From positions 1-39,474 of the forward strand of contig JAAMXY010000204.1 of NCBI GenBank assembly GCA_019677205.1: DNA of 39,474 bases, in the 5' to 3' direction. Source of the DNA: Pinguiococcus pyrenoidosus (lineage: Eukaryota > Sar > Pinguiophyceae > Pinguiochrysidales > Pinguiochrysidaceae). The notes under the pieces are model-generated. The model was not told where the DNA came from. It saw only the letters and a list, made by a program, of their open reading frames with translations, and ran no database searches. Positions 31,937 to 39,474 of the stretch are shown here, piece after piece. The position numbers and the translations under genes were made by a program. The first letter of the stretch is position 1. Every line of letters begins with the position of its first letter.

Positions 31937-32693
31937 GGCTCCGCAGAAGAACCGCCGTGAACACAAGCTTTCTGGACGCACGGACCTCTTCGGCCTGTTT
32001 CGCACTGCACTTTCACAGGCGACTTGAAGGTCTCCGTTCGCGCGTCACCTCTCTAGGAAGGCTCCAAGGCCTCGAAAAGTGCACCCGATCTCGGCCAATG
32101 CCGCAGCGGAAGTGCTTGGTGCGTGAAGAAGCGTAATGGAGTGGCTGCCAGCCACTCGCGCAGGTCGGCTGTGGCTCTTTGGCCCCCGAGTCGGCAGCTC
32201 TTGGTCAAAGCGGCCCGCTCAAGCTGCCACGGGCGTCAAAATCCACCGCAGATGCCGGGCGGAGGGCGAAAGGCGGCCGACCGCGCTGCCAAAGGCGAGC
32301 TCTGTGGCCTATTCTGCTCACCGCCCCTTCGACTGGTTCAATTCGAAAGCGAGCGGGCGGCAGCGCCACCACCACCGCGGATCTTCGACGCTGCGCCGCA
32401 GACACTTCCGGCGCGGAAGTCGCTCGTGACTTCGGGACCCTGTGCTCCCGGACAGCACTTGCGCTGGGCGCCGCAACTGAGTCGGCCCCGCTTGTCCGCC
32501 CTGCGGCAAGGAAGGTGATTTGCGTGTCGTGCAGCTCATGGATAGCGGTATACAGTTGACCTCATTTGCTTGCAGGGGTGGTCATCATCCATTGGGCGCA
32601 GCGTATCAAGACATTTCGAGAGTTTGGAGGTGGCTATACTTCTCGGGAGTTTGGCCAAGGATCGATTCAGGATCGTCGCTTATCGGCCGCAGC

Positions 32694-32701
32694 TTTGGCG
32701 C
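32694..32701 (+). promoter_or_regulatory. E2F/DP-type site TTTGGCGC upstream of CDT1
   Basis: Matches TTTSSCGC, about 350 bp before the modelled CDT1 start. Weaker of the two sites; inferred from sequence only. Confidence 0.4.
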
Positions 32702-32887
32702 GCGTCCGTGGCCACGCAGGAGAAAATTTCGACTGGGATCGATTCCCGCGAGCCCATTGGCTCGCTGCACCGCTCCGTCTGTCCTGCAACCGTGTTGGCC
32801 GCCAGCTGATCGTTCCGGCGTCTTCCACCTCGATCCTGGACGAGCCGATCAGCAACGAACGCTCCGACCTGATCTGCTGCCAGGTCG

Positions 32888-32895
32888 TTTCCCGC
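32888..32895 (+). promoter_or_regulatory. E2F/DP consensus site TTTCCCGC upstream of CDT1
   Basis: Exact TTTCCCGC, followed by CATTTCC, about 160 bp before the CDT1 start. CDT1 is a classic E2F target in animals and plants. Confidence 0.55.
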
Positions 32896-33052
32896 CATTT
32901 CCACTTCAAATCTGCGCGCCGCGTCACGCGGCCGCAGACGCAGATTTGCCAGATCAGTCTCTCCCCGGCTTCTTCGAAACCAACCAGGAAATGGCGGATC
33001 AGAGCTAAAAAGGAGAAGGCACTCAGGGTTTTTTTCTGAAAGAGGCGCCATC

Positions 33053-34462
33053 ATGTCAAGGAGATCCCGCGGCAAGCGGCTCGCGCAGGTTTTCGTGGAC
33101 TAAAACCCTTTGCGGGGCTCTCTGCAAGCGTGCCTGACCACTCGTTCTGCACTGTACCAGCTGGCTGGAGCGGCGGTTCCCGACCAAGCCGATCGCGCGG
33201 CTTCATCCTCTCCTTCCCCAAGCTGCGCCGAAGTCCAGGAGTCGAAGACGAGCGAAGCCAAGGGCCAAGCCACACCAGATCAGCTTGGCACCAGACCACC
33301 TCTTGAGCAGGGATCCGATAGGAAGAAGCGCCAGAAAAGGACGGCTTCGCTTGCTGACGACGGGTGCGGTGTAGACAGCTCTCAAACTCCCAAAGGCCAA
33401 GGGCAGGCGCATCCGGAAGACGACGTGCTCGTGAGTCTCTTCACTTCGCTCGGCGCCGCTCTCATCCTCTTCCGAAGGCGGCGGAGAACGCCGTTCTTCC
33501 CGCGGCTGCAGCAGGCGGTGGCCAGCTCCGGAGCGAGGCGGCGTCTGCGGATCGAGCACGTAGCGCAGATGCTGACTGTCTATCCGGGGGCCTTCGCAGT
33601 GACCGTGAGGACGATGGTGGCGGAGCAGGGAGACGCCAATGGCCCCGCAGAGGCCTCCAAGCGGAACGAGTACGTCGTCGGCCTCCCTCAGAATCTCACA
33701 GAAGCTCGTGCAGCGCTGCAGAAGTATCTGCCGTCTGGGACGCCAGCGGCACTTGGAGCTGTCATGGACGCCCGAGTGAAGCGCTTTGTGGACCTCTTGA
33801 GCAACACGCTGGCCAGCTCGTCTTGGCCAGACTCCTCCCGCATACCTGGCGCCGTCTTACCAGACCTGCGGGTGAGAAACGAGCAGCGCGCAAAGCAGCA
33901 TGCGATGGGGAAGGAGCGGCTTGGGCTTGCTGTGGCTCCTGGCGACGGCGGGGGGGGAGAAGAGCGGCACCTGCTGGGCATCGATGGGGTGCTGGAGCGG
34001 GTTCGGGCGCGGGAGAAGAGGAAGCTCGCTCATCTTATTGCAAACAGCCACGGCTCGCTGGAGCAGCGCCGCTTCGCACGGCTCTTCCCCGCCCTTGCCG
34101 ACGGCATTCGATCCTGGTGTCTTCAGCACCAGCGAAGGGCTGCGCGGCTGGAGGAACTGGCCGTCGAGCTGGCGAAGACCTGTGTCCAGGCTTCCAGTCA
34201 CGCTGACCCTGAGACGTGCTCCTGGGAAGGGCAGCAACAGACAGGTTCCAAGGGGAAGGTCATTCGAGCCTTGCGAGCCATGTCGGAGCTGGTGCCCGGC
34301 TGGATGTCCTTCTCACCAGAGGGGAGATCGCCGACCAACACTTGTGTTCGGTTCGATTTCTCGTTTGATTTTGGAGTCGTGAAGGATCGGCTGAGATGCG
34401 TGGAGGGAATGCCTTGCTCGACCAAGCTATTTACGGAAGAAGGAAATCAGACGAATCCTTAA
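33053..34462 (+). CDS. CDT1: CDT1-like DNA replication licensing factor
   Basis: Two exons, 33053-33088 and 33161-34462; 445 residues. CDT1 loads the MCM2-7 helicase at origins in G1. The central winged helix is visible (LVSLFTSLGAALILFRRR, RTPFFPRLQQAVA, RIEHVAQMLTVYPGAFAV). It corresponds to the geminin-binding/CDT1 domain, with its Arg-Thr-Pro-Phe-Phe and HLAQ-YP-type motifs. The C-terminal MCM-binding winged helix follows (RRAARLEELAVELAKTC ... RALRAMSELVPGWMSF), ending in the typical L-SELVP-W. The long frame has no ATG before the winged helix, so I join the 12-codon exon MSRRSRGKRLAQ (good ATG context, donor GTTTTC) to the acceptor CCAG at 33157-33160; this 5' end is the weakest part. 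No PIP-box degron is evident. The stop overlaps that of the convergent coiled-coil gene. Confidence 0.78.
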
Positions 34463-37400
34463 AATTTGCGGCCGCCATCGTCAGAGGCACCGTCTCCGTT
34501 GTGTGCTACGATGGAATACGCTGACATTGCACTAGCAGCACTGGCTGCACTTGCAGACGCTGCGGTTGCTGTGGCTGACAAGGCCGCTCCTAGCGCGGCT
34601 ATCTTCCTTGCTTTGTGATGGCGACGACGTTGGCCGTCCCCCTCGGTCGGAACAGGAGATCCCCACTCGCTGCGTCTTTCCTGCCAATCCTGCAGGCTCT
34701 CAGCCCTTCCGTTCTTCATTCCCTCCGACATCGCCTCCAAGGTATACAATTTGGCCAAGACCAGCTCGAGATCTTGGCGAGAAGCCGTCGCGGCATCCTC
34801 ACTGGACCGACGCGCGTCCTCCAATTCCTCCACTTTGGCCTGGAGCTTGGTCCTCTTGGCCTCGCTCCTTTCAAGCTCGTCCCTCCCGGTCCGCACCAGT
34901 TGCACGGCACGAAGCGTCCGCTGCTTCCACTTCCGCACTTCTCTGACCAACGACTGGAGCTCTTGGGCTGCTTTCTCGCTTGTCGGCTGTGATATGGACG
35001 TACGAGAGCCCTGCGCCTCTTCCCGTCTCGCTTTGCCTCTCTCCTCCTGCCCCTCGCTTCGCCTTTCTGATCTGCGCTTCGGTCGGACCGTCAGCACCTG
35101 AGACGTTTGGACGCTCAGAACCTGGCCGACCACGCTGCTCCGCTCGCTGTGCGGACTCCGTCTCCCGGATGCTACGGCAACGCGATTGCAAGCTGCCCCT
35201 GCCTTGACTCGGGGCGGCGGACCTTGACGTTCCATCGCAGCCTTCAGGTGGCAGATCGTCTGTCCCCTTTCGCGGAGGGTGTCTTGGAGCTGGTTGAGCG
35301 TCTCTTCGTATCGCTCTCTTGCCCTCTGCGCATCGTCGACCAAAGCGTCGTGCTCTCGCAGGCGACGACGGAGCTCGGCATTCTCTTCCCGATCTTGCTG
35401 ACGGGCCTCTTCCAGACTTGCCGAAGTTTCCTCCAGTTTCCTGCTCCTTTCCTGTGCGGCGGCCAGGTTCTCACGGTACGTCTCGACGACTCGAACGATC
35501 TCCTCCTTGTCTTGCAGCGCTTCTGAAAACTTGTCCAAGAACTTGGAGTTCGACTTCTCGAGCGTCAAGATCCGATCGTCCTTGCTTTTCGTCGATCCGG
35601 AAAGGCTTTGCAATTCGTCTTGGAGTCGTGCATGCTGTGCCTTGGTGGATTCCAGCAGCTTTTCAAGTGCGACCTTCTCGTCCTTCAAGTCGCACGCGGC
35701 GGCCTCAAGGTTCCTGATTCGGTCGTCCTTCGCCTTCGCGGACAAAGATAGGCTGTCCAGCTCATCCCGGAGCTGGATGCACTGCGCCGTTTCGGAATCC
35801 AAGGCATTCCTAAGCGCGAAGAGATCCTCGTTCAACAACTTCATGTGGCCGTCCAGAGAAGCATGAGAGGAAGTGGAGTGGGAGCGGCTCGAGTCGAAGT
35901 CCATGTCGTGCATTGATGCAGACTCGTCAAGCCTGTCAAATCCCCCTTGCCCGTCAACCTCCTCCGCACCAAGATACCTATTCAGCTGGGAAGTGGAGTT
36001 TTCCTTGTCCTCAAGGTCCCCAAGGTCCTCAAGGTGCTCCAGGTTGCGCGAAGCTTGGGCAAGGACCCGATCCTTCTCTTCCAAGGCTTTCTTCATTTCT
36101 TTGGTTTTCCGGCTGAGCGCCTTCGACACAACCGTAAGCCGCTTGAGGACCTCCCGCTTCGCGTTGAGAGACCTGTCCTTCGCGCGGAGCTGCTGTTGGA
36201 GCTCGTCTCGCTCTTTCTCGACACTGGCCAGTGCTATCCGCAGCTCGCGCATTTCATGTGAGGTTTCCTTTCCTCGCTTGCCCGATGCTCGCACGGCAAA
36301 GGCGCTGAAACCAATATCGCCAGCTTCATCGACGCCGTGGAAGGCTTGCTGCATCGGTGTCGAGCCATGTGCTTCCTCGCGCGCCTTTTGGGCGCCAAGC
36401 AGCCTTTCTTCTTGAAGCTGCCGCAGAAGGTCGCTCCGGTGGTTGGAAAGCTCGCGGACGCGGTGCTCGAGTTTTTCCATGTTCTGGAGCAGACGGACGT
36501 TCTCCTCGACCAATCCATCCGCAGCAGGGGCGCTCGCAGCTGGTGACGAAGCCGCAGCGGTGACGCGGTCAGTTTCCGAGATCTTTTCGTCCAGCTTCCA
36601 CCTGCGCTCTGAGCTCTGCTGCTGCAAGGAAGCCTCACAGCTTCGAAGCTGAACGAAAAGGTCATCACGCTCGGCAGACACTTTCCGAGCGCTCTGCTCG
36701 AGCAGCGAGAGCTCAAACTTGAGCTGTTCGTTTTCAGAGAGAAGGTCCTCGATGTCTCCTTTGCGGCTCTCCGCGTTCTCGGTTCCCGAAACAGGAGGAG
36801 CTGCAGGGATTTCCACGTTGCGATGGGCCGGTTTGTTCCTGCTCTTCTCCTTTTGAAGAGCAGCCCGCTGCTTTGCAAGATTCGCGACAGTCTCTCGAAG
36901 CTCATCGACTTGGGCCACGAGGTCTTCCTTTTCCAACAGCAGTTCTTCCGGATTTGCGAGGTGAAGATGGCCGTCGGCTTGCCTTTCGGCAGGCTTTGCA
37001 GTCGTCCCGTTCTGGGACGGGGCCCCATATGACGCTCTCTCCATCCCGAGCGGAAGTGTCTCCTGACTTTGGCTCGAGGCGCCGTCGAAAGCAACGTCTA
37101 AGGCAGGTCGGTCAAGGAGATGTCCACTATCCGACGACGCCGTGAGGAAGCTGACGTGACGCCCATCTACGCTCTCATTAGACTCAAAGGCGCGTTCAAC
37201 ATCACTGTCCGCCGCGGTGGAATGCTTGTGGAGGTGTTCAAGCTCCGAGCTCGTCCGGACTTTCGCAGCTTCGTCAGCCTGGGCATGCTGGGAGTCTGTT
37301 GCAGGTGGCATTCCGTTGAGATGCTGGACGTGAGCTTGCTGCTCATCTGCACGATTCTCCCCATCTGCCGCTGTCTGGGTGGAAATGAGCTCCTCCGAGT

Positions 37401-38805
37401 TTCCGTAACACTCGTCGCCGTGGTTTCCGGGAGGTACACTCGAATGCGCCCGTGCACTGGAACTCGCAGGCGTCTCCGAAGCGCTCCCCACTTGTGGGTA
37501 ACGTTGCGCTTGCGGCTGGACTTCGAGCGACTTTGCGGCTCCTGAAGAGCGCTTCGCAGCTGCGTCGGGCTGCTGTGGATCCGATGAGCTCGAAGTGAGC
37601 GTGAAGTCGCTGTTCGGTGGCAAGTCCAGCAAAGCCTCGTCTGCCACGAACTGGACGTCACTCAGTTCCAGGATCTCGCTCCCGTCTAGAGAGATCGAGG
37701 AATCCGACTCAGCAAAGCAGGCTCCCGTCTTGAAGAGCGCATCAGACGAGTCGCAATGCTCGCCACCTGATCTGACGACGCGCTCTGCGATCTCGAGCCT
37801 CAGCGAGATGTCGCGGTTGACGTCCTCCAGGACGTGTGCGTGGCCCATCATGTCGAACAACTGCTGCTCCTTTCTCCGCAGCGCGTGAAGGCACAGCTGC
37901 ATCTTCTGCTCCATGCTCAGGCTTCTGCGATCTTCGGTGTCTTCCGGCTCGTCGGCAACTCGCTGATCGTCATCGACGCTGCTGAGCAGGGAGACTTGAT
38001 CGGCACTGAGCCTTTCCGTTTGCACCCCCGTGCTATGCGTGGCAGCGGTGTCTTGGGATGCCCTGACTTGCTGCTGCAGTTCTGCAATCTGCTTCCGTAG
38101 GTCGAGGTTCGTCGCCTGCACCTGAAGAGCCAGCGAGCGCGCATCGCGGAGGAACGTGATTTCCTGGTCTTTAGCTTCCAGCATCAAGCGGATGCGATGG
38201 GGCATGTAGAACTCGGCGTCTTGCTCCATGCTGTCGTCATCACTGTGTCCTCCTCTCCGCCGGGTTTTCTCGAAGGCCGGCTGCGTGGTCGCCGCGGAAG
38301 GCATGACGGTCGGAGAGGGCGCCCGCATGATTGGCGTCACCTCCAACTGAGAAAGGGGTGCGTCCGTTTCGTGCGTTGCCGCCTTCTGCTGTGCTTTCTG
38401 CACGGGAGTGCTCTGTGGCTCTTTCATGTCAGTTGGCTCGCGACTCTCCGCACCATCCTTTGATACGCCAGCGACGGCTTCAGAAGGTTGGCTTTCCGGG
38501 GCGCGCTCTCCTTCTACTTGGGCCAACCTGGCCCTGATGTCCTCAAGGATCAGGTCGGCTGTGATGCACTCGACATTCTCGTCGGGGACGCGCTCATCAG
38601 TGCTGCGTTCGCTGATGATGGAGCTCGGGAACTCGGCGAGGCTGAAGTTCTTCCCGCTTTGGCCCCAGTCCTCCAGGGAGTGGACTCTCGATGACGGCTG
38701 CTCCCGCTCGTCCTGGAGGTACCCGCTTCCCAGGTCGAAGTCCGGTGTGCTCATCTCCCCATCATCCTCACCAGTTCCGCCCAGAAAGCGCACTCCGGCG
38801 TCCAT
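34459..38805 (-). CDS. Giant coiled-coil protein of unknown function
   Basis: One uninterrupted frame of 1,448 residues with no clear intron, starting at the first ATG. Residues 1-~190 are acidic and disordered. Three long coiled-coil blocks follow: around MLEAKDQEITFLRDAR-LQQQVRASQ, from ~610 (LLLEKEDLVAQVDELRETVA...) through ~1200, and ~1290-1400. They are separated by Ser/Gln-rich linkers. Two heptad segments, LRDELDSLS-SAKAKDDRIRNLE and LQDELQSLS-STKSKDDRILTLE, are copies offset by 147 nt. The C-terminus is an Ala-rich helix (AALGAALSATATAASASAAS) then a short acidic tail. This resembles structural proteins of centrosomes, cilia, Golgi or kinetochores, but no family can be named. Its neighbour is CDT1, and its upstream flank carries an exact E2F-type site. 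Confidence 0.8.
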   Translation of the reverse strand: MDAGVRFLGGTGEDDGEMSTPDFDLGSGYLQDEREQPSSRVHSLEDWGQSGKNFSLAEFPSSIISERSTDERVPDENVECITADLILEDIRARLAQVEGERAPESQPSEAVAGVSKDGAESREPTDMKEPQSTPVQKAQQKAATHETDAPLSQLEVTPIMRAPSPTVMPSAATTQPAFEKTRRRGGHSDDDSMEQDAEFYMPHRIRLMLEAKDQEITFLRDARSLALQVQATNLDLRKQIAELQQQVRASQDTAATHSTGVQTERLSADQVSLLSSVDDDQRVADEPEDTEDRRSLSMEQKMQLCLHALRRKEQQLFDMMGHAHVLEDVNRDISLRLEIAERVVRSGGEHCDSSDALFKTGACFAESDSSISLDGSEILELSDVQFVADEALLDLPPNSDFTLTSSSSDPQQPDAAAKRSSGAAKSLEVQPQAQRYPQVGSASETPASSSARAHSSVPPGNHGDECYGNSEELISTQTAADGENRADEQQAHVQHLNGMPPATDSQHAQADEAAKVRTSSELEHLHKHSTAADSDVERAFESNESVDGRHVSFLTASSDSGHLLDRPALDVAFDGASSQSQETLPLGMERASYGAPSQNGTTAKPAERQADGHLHLANPEELLLEKEDLVAQVDELRETVANLAKQRAALQKEKSRNKPAHRNVEIPAAPPVSGTENAESRKGDIEDLLSENEQLKFELSLLEQSARKVSAERDDLFVQLRSCEASLQQQSSERRWKLDEKISETDRVTAAASSPAASAPAADGLVEENVRLLQNMEKLEHRVRELSNHRSDLLRQLQEERLLGAQKAREEAHGSTPMQQAFHGVDEAGDIGFSAFAVRASGKRGKETSHEMRELRIALASVEKERDELQQQLRAKDRSLNAKREVLKRLTVVSKALSRKTKEMKKALEEKDRVLAQASRNLEHLEDLGDLEDKENSTSQLNRYLGAEEVDGQGGFDRLDESASMHDMDFDSSRSHSTSSHASLDGHMKLLNEDLFALRNALDSETAQCIQLRDELDSLSLSAKAKDDRIRNLEAAACDLKDEKVALEKLLESTKAQHARLQDELQSLSGSTKSKDDRILTLEKSNSKFLDKFSEALQDKEEIVRVVETYRENLAAAQERSRKLEETSASLEEARQQDREENAELRRRLREHDALVDDAQRARERYEETLNQLQDTLRERGQTICHLKAAMERQGPPPRVKAGAACNRVAVASGRRSPHSERSSVVGQVLSVQTSQVLTVRPKRRSERRSEGQEERGKARREEAQGSRTSISQPTSEKAAQELQSLVREVRKWKQRTLRAVQLVRTGRDELERSEAKRTKLQAKVEELEDARRSSEDAATASRQDLELVLAKLYTLEAMSEGMKNGRAESLQDWQERRSEWGSPVPTEGDGQRRRHHKARKIAALGAALSATATAASASAASAASAMSAYSIVAHNGDGASDDGGRKF
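35569..35774 (-). repeat. Internal duplication of seven heptads in the coiled-coil gene
   Basis: The string GATTCGGTCGTCC (35716) and its near copy GATCCGATCGTCC (35569) start two related segments. They are 147 nt apart, i.e. 49 residues or exactly seven heptads, so the heptad phase is preserved. Confidence 0.75.
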
Positions 38806-39474
38806 TGCAAAGCCGGCGACGGAAGGGCGCGTCTAGCGACCTGTGCAGCAGAGGCCGCGCTCGGAAAGTACCGGCCCACTTGCGTGTGGATGCGTCCGGC
38901 GAGGGCTTGCAAAGCTTCAAGGAAAACGACGCGCAACTGAGGCCTTCTGAAGGCCGCGGGCTTTGACGCGGAACAACTGAAGCTTTTGAACGAAGCCTGG
39001 CGGGAAAAAATGGCGGCATAAACTTTTGAAATTTCATATTTTATTTCAAAAACTTGATTTTTTATTTGTTCCTGTGATATACGAGCAACGGTTCCAGGTG
39101 GATCTCGTGATTTCTTATAGCCAAGGTCGTTATAGACGAACGCTGCTCACCGCCGTTGCCGTATTTCATCCCTTTCATCACCTCTTGTCACTCCAAGGAT
39201 AATCCTTGCGACGCGAGCTAAGCAGAAGCTCGCCACGGTTGTGTGCAAAGCAAAGCAACGCAGCCTAGCTACAGGAAAGAGCAAGCAAGCGAGGCAAGCA
39301 GCGACGGTGCGTCAGGATCTCTCTTGGAACCGCAAGTCTAGCGCGCTTGACGTTCACAGTATAGACTGCATCTGCGCAAGAGAGTGCACACAGGTCGGGG
39401 ATCGGGTCGTCGCCACGGTGACAGGCGGCTGCCAACGTTTCCCCAACGCTGCGCTGCGGTCGACGCTCGAGACA
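38806..39474. other. 5' flank of coiled-coil gene, right edge of window
   Basis: 669 bp with no gene called. 39027-39075 is AT-rich and contains TTTCATATTT (39032-39041), the same 10-mer found in the AT island at 5195-5204. 39230-39310 has AAGCAAAGCAA/AGCAAGC low-complexity sequence. Confidence 0.5.
39000..39007 (-). promoter_or_regulatory. E2F/DP consensus site (TTTCCCGC) upstream of the coiled-coil gene
   Basis: GCGGGAAA on the plus strand, reading TTTCCCGC toward the minus-strand gene, 195 bp before its ATG; a GGCGG follows 6 bp on. Confidence 0.45.

Larger units (their letters stand above)
31937..33052. other. Intergenic between divergent TOM1-like and CDT1 genes
   Basis: 1.1 kb. Several open frames (32136-32429, 32179-32559, 32566-33039) overlap each other and show no family features, so none is called. 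Two E2F-type motifs lie in the CDT1-proximal part. Confidence 0.5.

Noticed and set aside
32136-33039. Several overlapping plus-strand frames upstream of CDT1
   Set aside because: They overlap in different frames, resemble random GC-rich sequence, and contain E2F-like sites expected of a promoter.
1-39474. tRNA, rRNA, CRISPR, insertion sequences or transposase genes
   Set aside because: None found by reading both strands; no cloverleaf T-loop box, regular spacer array or transposase frame was noticed, though small RNAs could be missed by eye.

Overview
This window is nuclear DNA from a eukaryotic microbe, most likely an alga or protist with a secondary plastid. Genes are GC-rich, compact and protein-coding. 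Most are broken by short GT...AG introns (mostly 63-300 nt), some flanks are AT-rich, and there are no operons, Shine-Dalgarno sites or bacterial features. The products are eukaryote-specific: nucleostemin, TOM22, THADA, CDT1, GCNA, and a TPR/Aha1 co-chaperone. Two proteins, the phosphohexomutase and a small ABC ATPase, begin with a hydrophobic signal peptide followed at the likely cleavage point by an aromatic residue (AA-W and AG-F). That arrangement resembles bipartite plastid presequences of algae with red-derived secondary plastids. I cannot name the species. All gene models were spliced by hand; each intron was chosen so that reading phase and family homology agree.

Layout, left to right (strand in brackets): partial unknown exon (-); nucleolar GTPase GNL3 (+, 742-2193); TPR + Aha1 co-chaperone (-, 2391-5067); TOM22-like tail anchor (+, 5528-5875); P-loop nucleotide-kinase-like protein (-, 6099-7965); PLAC8 protein (+, 8263-8670); a very long THADA/Trm732 gene with an assembly gap (-, 9053-18330); phosphohexomutase (-, 18666-20372); secreted protein with two C-type-lectin-like domains (+, 21564-22971); ABC ATPase-like protein (+, 23582-24450); GCNA-type SprT protease (-, 24467-26826); alpha/beta hydrolase (-, 27488-28900); seven-TM TOM1/THH1-like protein (-, 29633-31936); CDT1 (+, 33053-34462); giant coiled-coil protein (-, 34459-38805). 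Genes often alternate strand. Convergent ends are tight: 16 bp between ABC and GCNA, and overlapping stop codons for CDT1 and the coiled-coil gene. Several divergent pairs share 300-460 bp.

The functions are mostly housekeeping: ribosome biogenesis (GNL3), Hsp90 cycling (TPR-Aha1), mitochondrial import (TOM22), tRNA 2'-O-methylation (THADA), replication licensing (CDT1) and DNA-protein crosslink repair (GCNA).

The most interesting signals are these. (1) One polypeptide joins an EEVD-binding TPR clamp to an Hsp90-activating Aha1_N domain. (2) Exact E2F-type motifs (TTTCCCGC) occur three times, upstream of CDT1, GCNA and the coiled-coil gene, suggesting a linked G1/S set. (3) A small, presequence-bearing ABC ATPase has a degenerate signature motif. 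(4) A double-lectin protein has a Thr/Pro/Glu stalk and a Cys-rich tail. (5) Splice donors favour GT(A/G)CG.
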